This document shows, piece by piece, positions 43,901 through 53,792 of a DNA stretch of 64,000 nt. Where the stretch lies: contig BSYQ01000006.1 in NCBI GenBank assembly GCA_030272585.1, positions 2,567,001-2,631,000 on the forward strand. The letters are read 5' to 3'. A program made the translations under genes and the position numbers. The notes beneath the pieces were generated by a model. The model had not been told where the DNA came from and made no database searches. It saw nothing but the letters and a program-made list of their open reading frames with translations. Position 1 is the stretch's first letter; every line of letters starts with the position of its first letter. Source of the DNA: Bryopsis sp. KO-2023. Taxonomy: Eukaryota > Chlorophyta > Ulvophyceae > Bryopsidales > Bryopsidaceae.

Positions 43901-44267
43901 TTTTCGGTTGGATTTACCGAACTATCTTAAAATTCATCCGGTTTTTCATGCGAGCTTGTTGAAGCCTTATTGGGCGCATGGAAAAGTTCAGCCTCCTCCG
44001 CCGGTGGAACTCGATGATGAGTTGGAATATGAGGTTGAAATGCTTTTAGATCATCGTGTACGGCGAATAGGTCGAAAGCGTAAAACTGAGTATTTGTGCA
44101 AATGGATGGGTTATGGACATGAGCATAATACTTGGGAACCCGAAGAGCATATGGAGAATGCTAGGGAATTGGTAGAAGAATACCAAAACAAAATCAAGTC
44201 GACGGACTTGTCTCCGCCAATTGTTATCCGTCGAAGTGAACGCCTTCGGTCGAAAGAGCGCAATTGA
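40908..44267 (+). CDS. pol: Element B pol, copy 3
   Basis: Same translation as copy 1, through the chromodomain. The stop lies 325 bp before element C. Confidence 0.88.
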   Translation, partial: WYTIDFDLYLGDVWLKDHCAHMDFLHNSCSLLSTRGRRVTIHHTISARNRSDRCVHTVTPFLSIKQVKRCLRDDRITPFLVLVREVTPPLEGEEHGSPNALFRERGSLEDVVKSAHGDHVEKETLENMLAPILDEYEDRFVNELASCPPSREFDASIDLIPGANPVSRPIFRYTPGERKEIEDQISDMLAKGLIQPSCSPWGAPVLFVPKPDGTKRMCVDYRGLNKLTVKNQYPIPRIDDLLDQLQGARYFSALDLKAGYWQLRVKAEDQAKTAFKTPFGLFEYRVLPMGLTNAPAIFQTWMNRVFHGMIGKYVLIYLDDILVYSRNEKDHIMHLKKVMDRLREHKLFLKRSKCDFFKDALHYLGFVISKEGIAVDTRKTQKVIDWPEPQNISELRSFLGLSNYFRRFIQGYSKLVGPLTNLLRKSKEWDWNDDCRKAMVAVKEALTHAPCLAMPDFSKPFEVIADASDWAIGAILLQEGRPIAFESKMLHGAQLRWSISDKEMFAVVHALKLWRCYLDVMEFKVIVDHKPNTFFHSQVTLSRRAVRWLECLQGYRFKWEYQPGRTNVADPLSRYPVRYSQQISVLLESVSKRGRLSHLGEEGPALSPLPNIDLQRRLSEGYAKDEWLNTLESAASMCRLDSGFWWNGTRVVVPNFDGLRLDIMKDFHSTVYSGHFGVKKTKHNLLKWFWWPGVEKDILSFIKGCDSCQRNKWRRGKPPGSLQPLPIPDARWESVSMDLIVELPKSGAEHYDAILVFVDRLTKMVRCAATYTKCDAAETARLFVSHVFRSHGLPRTLVSDRDPRWRSRFFAELCNTWKISQAMSTAFHPTTDGQTEAMNKVLEDTLRHFVGIRHSDWSELLPVVEFAMNNSKSEATGETPFFLNYGHDPWTATTAQMPGFGPGASSRKSSSLQMAVPAVQRMTTTIRDSIVKAKRCLEAARQRMKAYADRHRRPVDVKVGDKVLLDARHIRLKHPGSRKLMPKWIGPFTISDQIGKVAFRLDLPNYLKIHPVFHASLLKPYWAHGKVQPPPPVELDDELEYEVEMLLDHRVRRIGRKRKTEYLCKWMGYGHEHNTWEPEEHMENARELVEEYQNKIKSTDLSPPIVIRRSERLRSKERN

Positions 44268-44592
44268 CAGAGTAGGAGATCTCAAGAGAAGGGAAATAAA
44301 TTGAATGGGCAAAATTTGATTTGAATATCTCCGCACATATGTGTGAATGCCGACGGGTGAGATATTATTTTCCTAAGGCAAGGTAGCCAATGTGGAAAAG
44401 CGTTCACCATGAAAAGGGTTTTATCTCGGGTTTGAGAAGGTGTCTTGACCCTTAAGATGGTTTAGTTTTGTGAAAGGGATCACAAACTTTGAGATGTTTC
44501 TCCAATCTCAATCTTGACCGGATATGAAACTTTTGGTGTAGTGGCTCGCTGAAAGGCACCTAGAGATTTCAACATTTGGTCAAAGTACCGTG

Positions 44593-45002
44593 TGATAAAA
44601 ACACGGGAAAGTATCGAGTAGTGGTAGACGTTACGTCTAGAACCACGGAAACACGGATAAGAGTCTTTGCTTACAAGCTTACTCTAGAACATTGTTACCT
44701 CGGTCCGGATCCAATAAATATGGGGCCGGACCGACAACCTGGCAAAAGGAACGGTTGAGAGCTGTCGGACCCAGCGTCCACTGGACCGACAGATCCAGAC
44801 CAAATCCTTCTCAGGACCGTTGGTTGGATTGTGTGGACACGGTAACTGCCACCGTGTCCACCTCTCACTTGGGTCAGTCGGACTGTACTGCTGGACCGGC
44901 TCTGGTACCGAACCAGGCACTGATTACCGGACCAGGCTGATCCAGTCCGACTGGATCGACTTAGGTGAATGTGTACTCGTTCCAGAGTCCACATTCGTAT
45001 CA
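44593..45002 (-). repeat. Element C 3' LTR (left)
   Basis: 410 bp; on the plus strand TGATAAAAAC...TTCGTATCA. It contains a perfect inverted repeat GTGGACACGGT/ACCGTGTCCAC at 44833-44861 with a 7-nt loop. Confidence 0.9.
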
Positions 45003-45020
45003 ACCACTCCCCCCCCCATC
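45003..45020 (-). promoter_or_regulatory. Polypurine tract of element C
   Basis: On the minus strand GATGGGGGGGGAGTGG runs up to the 3' LTR border, as needed for plus-strand priming. Confidence 0.7.
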
Positions 45021-45416
45021 AAGTGCGCGTCCCGAGCACCACGTATATGAGAGGAGATCAGTTTACACAACCCAAGTCACCCCGAACCTGTTTACATGCC
45101 AAAAATGTCTGTGTTCAAAAACAAACAAGGTTCTTATCGGTCCATCCGACACTGGTCCCCTTGACCAGTGTTACCTTGAGATCCAACAACCAAACAAAAC
45201 CCCTGGATCCAATAATCAAAACAAAAGAAACCCCTGGATCCAATAATGTCTGCACAATCGATATAGTTCCCTGTTACCTTAGAAAGAAAAGTAAGGTAAC
45301 CTCTGGATCCCAGCCTGGATCCACTCAAATGTTTGATTCTGAACACCCAAATAACCCAAAAGAAAACAAACACACCAATCACTCCACTGGTCCCAACAGG
45401 TTAGACCTGTTGTAAC
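45021..45416 (-). other. Element C 3' untranslated region
   Basis: About 400 bp with repeated CCCTGGATCCAATAAT-type motifs (near 45199-45246) and no supported ORF. Confidence 0.5.
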
Positions 45417-46613
45417 TCATTTCTGGCCACGACTGCGAAGTCGCGTTCTGGGACCTTGGATCGCCTGCGTTTGCTGCGAAGATCCTCCAGAGTGCTCCCC
45501 ACGCTGTTCCTGGGTCCGTTCCTGCGTTTGCTCCGTTGATACCGCTCCCTGTGAAGTTCCTCTCGCTTGTCGATTCCCAACGGGATCCACCCCAACGGCC
45601 TTGAGGTAAGCCGCGTTCCAGTCGCGCAGCTGCTTTTTGCTTTTCCCGGTCCAGAGCGGGAGAACGTCTTTTTGACACATGGGGCAACTCGGGAACGGGT
45701 TACCCCATTGCGGCACGAGTTCAACCGCGCCCTGGACCGGGTCTGCCGAATTGGCTAGCAGCTGCGCCGTTGTCGGGGTGAGGCCCTGCTCGTAGAACTT
45801 AGCGGCTCGCACGGCGATGCGATATCCCGCGTTGTGGGTCCGGCACACGAGGTGATTGCGGGGGCATAGGACCTGGTCCGTTTGGCGTGGAACCGTTCGC
45901 GTAACCCCACACGCAATGCAACTGAAGGGGGCTACGACGCTCGGTGCTGTTGGTGACGTCGGGATACTGGGAGACGGTGCGAGACCAGGTGGAACGATGG
46001 CAGGCTCGGACTCGGTAGTGGGTGGTCGCGAAGGGGGGTTCACGTCCATCTTACTCTCAGTCCCGTAAAGAGAGTCCCATTCCTCCTGATCTGTATCCAC
46101 CATTTCTTCGACGGCACCTTCCTCACTTCCGATATCTCCCTCACTCAGATCCACCTCCGTAGCTTCGTCCAGTATGAAGGAGCTTCGACGCAACACCTTG
46201 TTACGACGTCTGGTGGTTTTCCACTTCGGGGGCTCATCCATTTCTTCGTCAGATGGTTGCTCTGACTGTCCCCCTTCTGCCTCTTTGGCTCGATCCGTTT
46301 CCCTTCCGCGCATCTGATCAATTCCCTCTGCGTCTGCGACGCTCAGCTGTTTCAACGTTCCCTCCAGAACTCCTATTGCCTTCTCTATTCCTGTAACCAT
46401 TTCCGCCTCACGGTTCCGTCCCCATTTTCGCGCGTCCCCTTCTGCTTCCTTCCTAGCGTTCGCCAGTGCCTCCTTTGTAGCGGCTAGTTCATTCTCAAGC
46501 TGCTGAATCCTTTCTTTTTGTGCCGCTACCGTGGCCTGTAACCTCTTTGTCTCCTCAGTGAACGCTGCATTTAACGCATCAAGGGCGCTAGAGACAGGAG
46601 TTGGTGCAGCCAT
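45417..46613 (-). CDS. Element C extra ORF: coiled coil plus RING-like zinc motif
   Basis: 398 aa from the ATG at 46613, located 3' of pol where an env would sit. It has no signal peptide or membrane span, so it is not an envelope. The N-terminal third is a coiled coil (TEETKRLQATVAAQKERIQQ and following). The middle is acidic and Ser/Pro-rich with a basic patch (KTTRRRNKVLRR). The C-terminal half has ordered Cys/His pairs: CIAC, then VLCPRNHLVCRTH, then CPMC about 50 residues on. The order C-X2-C-X14-C-X3-H-X2-C-X2-H-Xn-C-X2-C resembles a RING finger. The tail is Gln/Arg-rich. RING proteins commonly act as ubiquitin ligases; that role here is inference. A TATA-like GATAAAAAC (46730-46722) lies about 110 bp upstream. 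Confidence 0.75.
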   Translation of the reverse strand: MAAPTPVSSALDALNAAFTEETKRLQATVAAQKERIQQLENELAATKEALANARKEAEGDARKWGRNREAEMVTGIEKAIGVLEGTLKQLSVADAEGIDQMRGRETDRAKEAEGGQSEQPSDEEMDEPPKWKTTRRRNKVLRRSSFILDEATEVDLSEGDIGSEEGAVEEMVDTDQEEWDSLYGTESKMDVNPPSRPPTTESEPAIVPPGLAPSPSIPTSPTAPSVVAPFSCIACGVTRTVPRQTDQVLCPRNHLVCRTHNAGYRIAVRAAKFYEQGLTPTTAQLLANSADPVQGAVELVPQWGNPFPSCPMCQKDVLPLWTGKSKKQLRDWNAAYLKAVGVDPVGNRQARGTSQGAVSTEQTQERTQEQRGEHSGGSSQQTQAIQGPRTRLRSRGQK

Positions 46614-46927
46614 TTCGAACGAGAACGAAGGAACAGTAGATGTTTGTCGGGGTTTGCAGTAGCGAGTCGGAGAACAGAAACCAAAGTGCGCTTGACGTAT
46701 GGTTCCTTGTCTTCGCGCTTAGTTTTTATCGTCGTTCCCGGCTCCACGGTCCAGTACTCCTGTACAGCCACGCCTTCCTCGGATCGTGTAGTCAGCTGGG
46801 AGTTACCTCAGGACTGAGATGATGTTTCCCCGTTAAAGCTGTCCCATACCAGCCGGGGTCGGATCATTCTCGGTCCGTCTCCATTTGGATCCAACTCCCC
46901 CATCGCTGGCTCCAATGCGATCCGGTC
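46614..46927 (-). other. Gap between element C pol and extra ORF
   Basis: 314 bp without a supported ORF. It may hold a promoter, splice acceptor or internal entry signal for the downstream ORF. The only candidate I see is the TATA-like GATAAAAAC at 46730-46722. Confidence 0.4.
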
Positions 46928-49900
46928 TCAGTTATGACCATGTTTGGCTGAGTTTTTCCTTTCGAACTCAGCTAACAATTCTGCACAGTGTTCCAGATGT
47001 GCAACCGGTTCCCATGTGGCCTCATGGGTCGGATAACCCTTCCATAGTACCAGGTACCTCTTTCTTTTTCCAGCTCCCTTGGATCGTAGAACCGTCTCCA
47101 CTTCGAATTCCTCGGCTCCAGTTAGTTCGTCCACCAGAGCCGGTCCTGGAGGATCGTCCCTCTTAAATTCCTCGGAACGTATATACTCCTTGAGTTTGGA
47201 GACGTGAAAGGTTGGATGTAGTCGCCATGTCTCTGGTAGATCAATGCGGTAGGCCACCGGTGATATCACTTTGGTCACCTTGAATGGCCCGATGAACCGT
47301 CTTCGGACCTTAGCTGGTACATGCTTGGTCACGGCCAAAGGAAGATGTGCACTTCGTAGGCACACTTCTTGGCCCACTTGGAACTCCACGTGCCTCCTCT
47401 TCTTGTTGGCTACTTGGCACATTTGCTCCTGGGCGGCGTGGTAGTTCTTCTTCGCGTCCATCAAATCGTCCCGCATTCGGTCCACCATGGCTTCTGCGGC
47501 CTCAACATTACTCTTGGGCCGGTCCAACTCCAATCCCTTCGGGTGCTGGCCGTACATAAGGTAAAACGGCGTGTACTTGGTACTGGCGTTGATCGAGTTA
47601 TTCGCTGCAAATTCTGCCGTGCTCAGGTAGTCGCTCCACTTCTCCGGCCTGGCCTCAATATAGGGCCGAAGGAAGTTCTCCAGGGTCCGGATCGTTACTT
47701 CACTCTGGCCATCCGACTGTGGATGGTGAGCAGTTGACATCCGCAGATCCGTTCCTACGAGCCTGAACAGTTCCTTGTAGAACTGGCTCGTGAACCGTGG
47801 ATCGCGATCCGAAACGATCACTTCAGGTATCCCTGAGGTAGGGAACACCTGGGATAGAAACAACTCGGCATACTCCTTTGCCGATACCTCCTTGGTACAT
47901 GGCACGAACTTGCACATTTTTGTGAGCCGGTCCACAAAGACAGCTACAGCGGTATACCCATTCGATTTCGGCAAATCGGTCACAAGGTCCGTTGTCAGCT
48001 GTTCCCACTTATATGTCGGAACGGGAAGCGGATTCAGCAATCCTTTGGGCTTCGCGTTCTCGGTCTTCATCACTTGGCATGTGGGGCACGAGCGGACATA
48101 GTCGGTCACGGTTCGTCTCCAACCGCGCCACCAATATCTTCGGCTCACGAGCTCGGCCGTCCTGGCCACTCCTGGATGTCCCGCCATCGGAACATCGTGG
48201 TGATCGTGCAACACCACTTGTCGTTTTGTGGTAGGGACCACTAGTTTTGGGTCCACTCCTGGTTCGGTTTGATATAAAAGCATTCCCGGTTCGGTCCGAG
48301 AATACCCGGGTACATGTCGTCCTTGGTCCAGTTGGTCCAGAATACGCTTCAAAGTAGGGTCATCAGTGGTCGCTTGCGTCCATTCCTGCGCCTCCCCGGG
48401 CGAAATTTTGGCCTCCAAAATTGCATTCAACTTGAGCTGAGGCTTGCGTGACAATGCATCAGCCACCACATTGGATCGGCCCGGGAGGTAGACGATCTTC
48501 GGCATAATAGACTGAAAATACCCCGCCTTCAACCAGCGGGTTTGGGTCCGAGACAGGACCCGTTGCTGGAGGAAATGTGTAGCGGGCTGGTGGTCCGTGT
48601 AGACAGTGGTCCCTTTTGGCGCTCCTTCGAGATAATGGCGCCATTGAGCCAAGGCATAGGAAATGCCCAAAAGCTCCCTTTCATAGGCCGAGTACTTCTG
48701 TTCGGCCGAGTTGAGGGACCTACTGAGGAACGCCACCGGTTGAAGTCCATCGTCAGCCTCTTGCATCAATGTGGCTCCCAGCGCAAAATCCGAAGCATCC
48801 GTGACAACTACATATGGCTTGTCCGGATCCGGTATCAGCAGGACCGGAGCCGTCGTCAGACTTTCCTTCAGGGCTTCAAAAGCTGCCTTCTGCTCGGCTC
48901 CCCATTCCCATGGCTGGTCCTTCTTCACAAGCTTCTGGATCGGCGCTGCTACCTTCGAAAACTGTCGAATGAAGCGTCGGTAATACGAAACCATCCCCAG
49001 AAAACTTCGGACCTCAGGAACTGAGGTCAGCGGCTCCCAATCCCGGATCGCCTGGACCTTGGACCGATGCGGCGAGATTCCATTCGCCGAGATCCAATGG
49101 CCCACAAAATCCAACTCCTTCACGGCGATAGAACACTTCGATGCCTTTGCGTACAGGTTGTGCTCCGCTAGCTTGTCCAATACCAAGCGTAGGTGCTCCG
49201 CATGCTCCTCCTCGTTCTTGCTGTAGACTATGATGTCATCGAGGAACACGACCATGAACCGGTCATGGAAATCCCGGAACAGGTCGTTTATCATAGCCAT
49301 AAACTGCGGAGGGGCGTTTGTGAGCCCAAATGGCACCACCTTGTACTCGTAGTGTCCGTACCGGGTCCGGAACGCTGTCTTCTCCTGGTCCTCAGGCCGG
49401 ATCGGCATCTGCCAGTAGCCGGATCGCAGGTCCAACCGGCTAAACACCTTAGCTCCCTGTAGTCGGTCCAATAGCTCCTCGGGTAGCGGTAGTGGATAGC
49501 GGTTCTTGATGGTCCTCTGGTTGAGCCAGCGGTAGTCGATGCAAAAGCGAAGGCCACCGTCCTTCTTGTTAGCGAAGAGGACCGGTGCGCCCCATGGACT
49601 CTTGGAGGGCCGGATCAACTCCCGGTCCAACATGTAGTCCAGCTGTTTACGGACCTCCTGAAGCTCCGCCGGAGATAGTTTATACATGGGACGAAAGATT
49701 GGCTTCGTCCCCTCCTCAACTTTGATCTCGAACTCGTGCCCGTTTCGGACCGGTGGTGGTCCCTTGGGCAGATCCGAGGCAAATACTCTCCGATAGCTCT
49801 CCAGTAGGTTCGAAATCTTTCGAGAGGTGTCCTCCCGAATCAGTCGCTCCACATCGTCCTTCTGATGTCCGTCTTCTGGCTCCACTTCCGTAACTACCAC

Positions 49901-50863
49901 CATCAAAGCTCCACAATCGTTGGACCGTATCCCTCGCCAAACGTTGGTGGCGGATGTCGGTTCCAATCCCCCAATACTCATGACTTCAGTTGGCTTTGGC
50001 TGAGTTGAAATAGCTAATGGTAATGATAGTTGGCTCCGGCCCCGACGAACCTTAATGGTCCGAGTGCGAAAACACAAATCGGGGTTTTCGGCAACCAACC
50101 ATGGAATTCCCAATATCATTTCATATGCCATTCCAGGGAACAAGTGGAAATCGGACACAAAATTAACTGATCCGGACCGGAACTGTAACCGGTCCGCTCG
50201 TCCTGTAACCTGTTTCCTGGAACCATCTGCCATAACCAAAGTCCGTTGTTCGGGGAAAACCTTTACACCCACTTTCTCCACTACTTCCTTCGAAAGGTAA
50301 TTTTCCCAACTGCCCGAATCGACATAAGCCACTACTGGCACGTCATTAATAAAAACCCGAATTTCAAACCCCGTAAAACGACTATTCTTGCCGGCCCCGC
50401 CGGTCTTAGCTAAAAAAGAAAAATTGTCGGCCGTCGCAGAACCGGTCCGACTAAGTGCCTGCCCTAGCACTTCCCCATCCACCTCGGTAGCTCCTTGACC
50501 TTTCCCTGGTTCAAGTGATGCATCACGCTCCGAGTGGTCCGATGGCCCCACGGGCTGTTCTTGCCCTTGACCGTCGGTGGCTCCTCTCAAGGGTCCCGTC
50601 CCTGGTGACCCGGTCCGCACATCTGCTGTATCTTGGGGACTGTCTTGCGGACTGGAGCTGTGTTTCGGTTCTTCCGGCTGGTCTTTCCAGCGTACTCTTT
50701 TTTCCCTTTGCCCTTGATCTCCCGGATCGCTGGCCTCATCACCACCCGTTTCCTGGTCCAAGGCTGGTGGTCCTGCGCCTCGGACCTTCAATTTACTGAT
50801 CTCTTGGCGTCGGACAGTTTCGGACAATATCGCACTCCATGGTTGCCTCCACAGAGATAACAC
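46928..50863 (-). CDS. pol: Element C pol (protease, RT, RNase H, integrase, chromodomain)
   Basis: About 1311 aa in the -1 frame relative to gag, overlapping gag's end by 76 nt; the first codon shown is GTG, so fusion to Gag is likely. A Pro/Asp/Gln-rich linker comes first. Protease: AYVDSGS with Asp at about 182, and [42 protein letters not shown] and catalytic FLDD. RNase [28 protein letters not shown] and NVVADALSR. Integrase: an HHCC region ending CPTCQVMK, then the DD35E core with [16 protein letters not shown] and GQSEVTI. A module with RRFIGPFKV follows, then a chromodomain ([11 protein letters not shown]...[16 protein letters not shown]). All catalytic residues I can check are present. 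It is a chromovirus distinct from B. Confidence 0.92.
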   Translation of the reverse strand: MLSLWRQPWSAILSETVRRQEISKLKVRGAGPPALDQETGGDEASDPGDQGQREKRVRWKDQPEEPKHSSSPQDSPQDTADVRTGSPGTGPLRGATDGQGQEQPVGPSDHSERDASLEPGKGQGATEVDGEVLGQALSRTGSATADNFSFLAKTGGAGKNSRFTGFEIRVFINDVPVVAYVDSGSWENYLSKEVVEKVGVKVFPEQRTLVMADGSRKQVTGRADRLQFRSGSVNFVSDFHLFPGMAYEMILGIPWLVAENPDLCFRTRTIKVRRGRSQLSLPLAISTQPKPTEVMSIGGLEPTSATNVWRGIRSNDCGALMVVVTEVEPEDGHQKDDVERLIREDTSRKISNLLESYRRVFASDLPKGPPPVRNGHEFEIKVEEGTKPIFRPMYKLSPAELQEVRKQLDYMLDRELIRPSKSPWGAPVLFANKKDGGLRFCIDYRWLNQRTIKNRYPLPLPEELLDRLQGAKVFSRLDLRSGYWQMPIRPEDQEKTAFRTRYGHYEYKVVPFGLTNAPPQFMAMINDLFRDFHDRFMVVFLDDIIVYSKNEEEHAEHLRLVLDKLAEHNLYAKASKCSIAVKELDFVGHWISANGISPHRSKVQAIRDWEPLTSVPEVRSFLGMVSYYRRFIRQFSKVAAPIQKLVKKDQPWEWGAEQKAAFEALKESLTTAPVLLIPDPDKPYVVVTDASDFALGATLMQEADDGLQPVAFLSRSLNSAEQKYSAYERELLGISYALAQWRHYLEGAPKGTTVYTDHQPATHFLQQRVLSRTQTRWLKAGYFQSIMPKIVYLPGRSNVVADALSRKPQLKLNAILEAKISPGEAQEWTQATTDDPTLKRILDQLDQGRHVPGYSRTEPGMLLYQTEPGVDPKLVVPTTKRQVVLHDHHDVPMAGHPGVARTAELVSRRYWWRGWRRTVTDYVRSCPTCQVMKTENAKPKGLLNPLPVPTYKWEQLTTDLVTDLPKSNGYTAVAVFVDRLTKMCKFVPCTKEVSAKEYAELFLSQVFPTSGIPEVIVSDRDPRFTSQFYKELFRLVGTDLRMSTAHHPQSDGQSEVTIRTLENFLRPYIEARPEKWSDYLSTAEFAANNSINASTKYTPFYLMYGQHPKGLELDRPKSNVEAAEAMVDRMRDDLMDAKKNYHAAQEQMCQVANKKRRHVEFQVGQEVCLRSAHLPLAVTKHVPAKVRRRFIGPFKVTKVISPVAYRIDLPETWRLHPTFHVSKLKEYIRSEEFKRDDPPGPALVDELTGAEEFEVETVLRSKGAGKRKRYLVLWKGYPTHEATWEPVAHLEHCAELLAEFERKNSAKHGHN

Positions 50864-52968
50864 GACATTTGTCCCCTGCCGCCGCCTCCTGGATTCCCTC
50901 TTCCGCCTTGTCGGCCTCCAGTGCCACGGCCTCTGCCTCGGCCTCCGCTTCCTCGGCCACGGCCACGGCCACGGCCTCGGTCTCCAATGGCTCCAAGTCG
51001 GTCCTCACGCGGTCCATCGCCAATGCTGTTGACTCGGCTTCGTCGGTTCCATCTTGGTCTGCCTCCTTGGCCTCTGGCACCGGAATGTGGATGTAGGGTC
51101 CGGACACCGTCGAGTCGTTCAGCCATTTCAATCGCTTCCTGCACATCCCCTCGCACGAATCCAGCGATAGTTGTGCGAAGAGGGTCTCGTAACCCAGCGA
51201 CGAACGTCGAAAACATCTCCGCCTCCGTCATGTCCGGGATGCGAAAACAAATGTGCTGGAACCGGCGCACGTAGTCACGCACGGTCCCTCCCTGCTTGAG
51301 GCCACGTAGCTCGGTCCGGGCCCGTTCCGTCGAAGTCGTAGGCTCAAATTGGCGTCGTGCCTCCGTTGCCCACTCTTGCCAATCAGCGAAGGGTTGGCGT
51401 CTCCCCTCAGCCATGCGAAGCTCCTGCAAGTTCATCCAACGCGAGGCCGCTCCTCCAACGTGGGCCGACAGCACTCGGATCCACTGGACCTCAGGGACAT
51501 CTTGGGCCCGCAACCACCTGCCCATCTGCATAACCCACTCGGTGACGGACACATCGTGGTCACCGGTGTAGGGCTTGGGCATCTGCAACTTCAAGTGGCG
51601 CAGAGGGTTGCGTCCATCCGGTGGGTTTGGTGCGCCTGGTCCTGGTGGTCCTCCCGGACCTCCTGGTCCGCCTGGTCCACCTGGTCCTGGTCCACCTGGT
51701 CCACCCGGTCCTCCTGGCCCTCCTGGTCCTCCTGGTCCATTGGGTCCTCCTGGCCCTCCTGGTCGCCTCGATCCGTCTGGTCCATCATCATCGTCATCGC
51801 CTCCACCGCCTCCACCGCCGCCTGCCGGGTGCGTTCCTTGTCGCCGGTTCATCTGTCCAGTTGGGTCTTGTTGGCCCACTGATGCGTATGATCCCATCCC
51901 AGCGAATGGGTCCGATCCGGAGTTGAACCCTCCCCGACCACTCGTCTGCTGCATGGCTCCTGGTGGCACTTGTGCTGCGGGCCATGGTCTGCCTTGGTCG
52001 GTGGTTTGGTCTCGAATAACGGGACCTGGTCTGCGGTTCAACCTGGGTCCTGGGTCGGCGGTTCCTCTGGGAGGTAGGAGCACAGGTAAAGGTGCGGCGT
52101 TGACGTCCATAGGTGATACCAGCGGTGCTGGAGATTGCCCTGACGAAGTGGCTACTGTTGGTGGCACGGCCGGTACACCGGTCAGCCCTGTCGTGACCAC
52201 GGGTACCAAAGGTGGAGCCGTTGGTGCCTGGACCGTCTGCGTTCCTACGTACACGGGAACGTGTTGCGGTCCGGTGGGCACCTGCTTGGACCATAACTTG
52301 ACGAGCTCTTCCACGTTGGGTTTGGCTTCTGTCTCGCGCCAAAGTCGGTCCTTGTCCTTCTCCAACTCCTTGGTAACCACGTCGAGTGTAGCTACTGCGA
52401 CCTTGTTGTCGTTGAGCTGATGTGTGAGATACTCGGTCCTGGCCCCAAGGTTCTTGACATCGTCTTCTGCCTTGGCGGCCAAACGGTCCTGGCTCAGTTG
52501 GAGACGGCGCTCCAGCTCCGCGGTGAGCTGTCCATACTCTTGGCGTTGTGCCTCCAATCTCTCGGCGAGACCCGCGACCTGTTGATCTACGAGGGCCGCC
52601 TGCCGTTCTTCGGCTTCTCTCCTCTGGGCCTCGAGACGGTAGTCGAGATCTTCGGCTTGCTGGTCCAGCAAAGCGGCTGCGTGCTCCTGTTGCTGTTGCA
52701 GCTGGCCCCGGACCTCTTCGAGGGCCGCCTGTAGGTTGGCCACGGTCCGGTCCGCCCATTGACCCGCGTCCACCTCCAGCTGGTTCATACGTACGTCGGC
52801 TTGGTTGTTCTCGACGTGAACCTGCTGTACGTGCTGGTAGTTCTGCTGCACGAACATTGGTCCTTGGGCCGGTGGTGGAGGGTCGTCTTCGGTCCCCAAA
52901 CTCATCTCGTCTCCCTCGTCCACATGGTCGGGATAGGCTGGGGCTTCCTCGTACGGGATAAGGTCCAT
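50788..52968 (-). CDS. gag: Element C Gag with coiled coil, collagen-like tract and zinc knuckle
   Basis: 726 aa from the ATG at 52968. It has an acidic N-terminus, a long Gln/Glu/Arg-rich coiled coil (about residues 75-235) and a Pro/Val/Thr-rich linker. A Gly/Asp run is followed by a collagen-like GPGGPGG tract (about 400-470). The capsid-like region shows [27 protein letters not shown] and [13 protein letters not shown]. An Arg/Gly repeat region (RGRGRGRG) and one zinc knuckle [13 protein letters not shown] close it. RG repeats and the knuckle suit RNA binding. The GPGG tract is unusual for Gag and is encoded by GGTCCTCCT-like tandem repeats, so it may be expandable. The frame ends in an overlap with pol; no classic slippery heptamer is evident there. 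Confidence 0.88.
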   Translation of the reverse strand: MDLIPYEEAPAYPDHVDEGDEMSLGTEDDPPPPAQGPMFVQQNYQHVQQVHVENNQADVRMNQLEVDAGQWADRTVANLQAALEEVRGQLQQQQEHAAALLDQQAEDLDYRLEAQRREAEERQAALVDQQVAGLAERLEAQRQEYGQLTAELERRLQLSQDRLAAKAEDDVKNLGARTEYLTHQLNDNKVAVATLDVVTKELEKDKDRLWRETEAKPNVEELVKLWSKQVPTGPQHVPVYVGTQTVQAPTAPPLVPVVTTGLTGVPAVPPTVATSSGQSPAPLVSPMDVNAAPLPVLLPPRGTADPGPRLNRRPGPVIRDQTTDQGRPWPAAQVPPGAMQQTSGRGGFNSGSDPFAGMGSYASVGQQDPTGQMNRRQGTHPAGGGGGGGGDDDDDGPDGSRRPGGPGGPNGPGGPGGPGGPGGPGGPGPGGPGGPGGPGGPPGPGAPNPPDGRNPLRHLKLQMPKPYTGDHDVSVTEWVMQMGRWLRAQDVPEVQWIRVLSAHVGGAASRWMNLQELRMAEGRRQPFADWQEWATEARRQFEPTTSTERARTELRGLKQGGTVRDYVRRFQHICFRIPDMTEAEMFSTFVAGLRDPLRTTIAGFVRGDVQEAIEMAERLDGVRTLHPHSGARGQGGRPRWNRRSRVNSIGDGPREDRLGAIGDRGRGRGRGRGSGGRGRGRGTGGRQGGRGNPGGGGRGQMSCYLCGGNHGVRYCPKLSDAKRSVN

Positions 52969-53327
52969 GCCTGGCGCCTAGCGGTCTCTCTGGCTGCGGC
53001 TCTGGCTCGTTGACCCTCGAGTACCTCCAGATACAAGGCCTGGAAATCGGGGTCGTTCCTCTGTTCCTCCGTGAACACGGAGTCACAGGATCCCACGCTC
53101 TCCAAATCTTCGTCTCGCGGTCCACGCGGTACAGGTATGTCGGCCAAGCTGGGTCCGGAAACAAAAGTCAGAGGTGTGCCACGATAACTTGTTGGGTAGT
53201 CCACCTGAAACGCGTTCCAATGCGCGACGGTAGCTGGAGCGGGAACGGTAGGTGCTGCGGACACTGGCACTTGGAACTCCGAGCCAGTGGATGCGTCGGT
53301 CAGGTTCGAAGGTGTCGAAGGGTACAT
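52902..53327 (-). CDS. Element C small upstream ORF
   Basis: 141 aa from an ATG at 53327, just inside the 5' LTR and primer site, overlapping the gag start by 67 nt in another frame. The sequence is Pro/Ser/Thr-rich, then acidic (PRGPRDEDLESVGSCDSVFT), ending in an Arg-rich helix. I recognise no domain. It would be the first ORF on the genomic RNA. It could be a real accessory protein, an upstream regulatory ORF, or chance. Confidence 0.45.
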   Translation of the reverse strand: MYPSTPSNLTDASTGSEFQVPVSAAPTVPAPATVAHWNAFQVDYPTSYRGTPLTFVSGPSLADIPVPRGPRDEDLESVGSCDSVFTEEQRNDPDFQALYLEVLEGQRARAAARETARRQAWTLSRTRKPQPIPTMWTRETR

Positions 53328-53362
53328 ATAGATCTCCTTGGTGATGCGGTTCGCGAGTCCGG

Positions 53363-53380
53363 GAACTCGCTCCGAAACCA
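53363..53380 (-). promoter_or_regulatory. Primer-binding site of element C
   Basis: On the minus strand TGGTTTCGGAGCGAGTTC begins two bases inside the 5' LTR. The predicted tRNA 3' end is ...CTCCGAAACCA, the same core as in A and B. Confidence 0.75.
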
Positions 53381-53382
53381 GT

Positions 53383-53792
53383 TGATAAAAACACGGGAAA
53401 GTATCGAGTAGTGGTAGACGTTACGTCTAGAACCACGGAAACACGGATAAGAGTCTTTGCTTACAAGCTTACTCTAGAACATTGTTACCTCGGTCCGGAT
53501 CCAATAAATATGGGGCCGGACCGACAACCTGGCAAAAGGAACGGTTGAGAGCTGTCGGACCCAGCGTCCACTGGACCGACAGATCCAGACCAAATCCTTC
53601 TCAGGACCGTTGGTTGGATTGTGTGGACACGGTAACTGCCACCGTGTCCACCTCTCACTTGGGTCAGTCGGACTGTACTGCTGGACCGGCTCTGGTACCG
53701 AACCAGGCACTGATTACCGGACCAGGCTGATCCAGTCCGACTGGATCGACTTAGGTGAATGTGTACTCGTTCCAGAGTCCACATTCGTATCA
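53383..53792 (-). repeat. Element C 5' LTR (right)
   Basis: 410 bp, no difference from the left LTR noticed. The perfect inverted repeat is at 53623-53651. A TATA-like ATATTTATT on the minus strand lies at 53511-53503. Confidence 0.9.

Larger units (their letters stand above)
44593..53792 (-). mobile_element. Element C, chromodomain Ty3-type retrotransposon with extra RING-like ORF
   Basis: 9200 bp with two 410-bp LTRs (44593-45002 and 53383-53792) that look identical. It is flanked by the duplication CCGTG (44588-44592 and 53793-53797) and lies opposite to its host B. In transcription order it has the 5' LTR (right side), primer site, a small ORF, gag, pol in the -1 frame, an extra 398-aa ORF, a G-rich polypurine tract and the 3' LTR (left side). 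Complete frames and matching LTRs indicate a recent insertion. Confidence 0.92.

Noticed and set aside
45417-46613. Envelope gene in element C
   Set aside because: No signal peptide, membrane span or glycoprotein-like pattern; the Cys/His spacing is that of a zinc-binding domain.
51575-52420. Plus-strand 281-codon frame rich in Gly-Pro-Pro across the element C gag
   Set aside because: It is the antisense shadow of the GPGG tract in the real minus-strand Gag; repeats of GGTCCTCCT read as collagen-like on both strands.
51794-53164. 456-codon Arg/Pro-rich minus-strand frame overlapping gag of element C
   Set aside because: Composition is that of an off-frame reading of GC-rich gag, with no domain; the gag frame explains the region.
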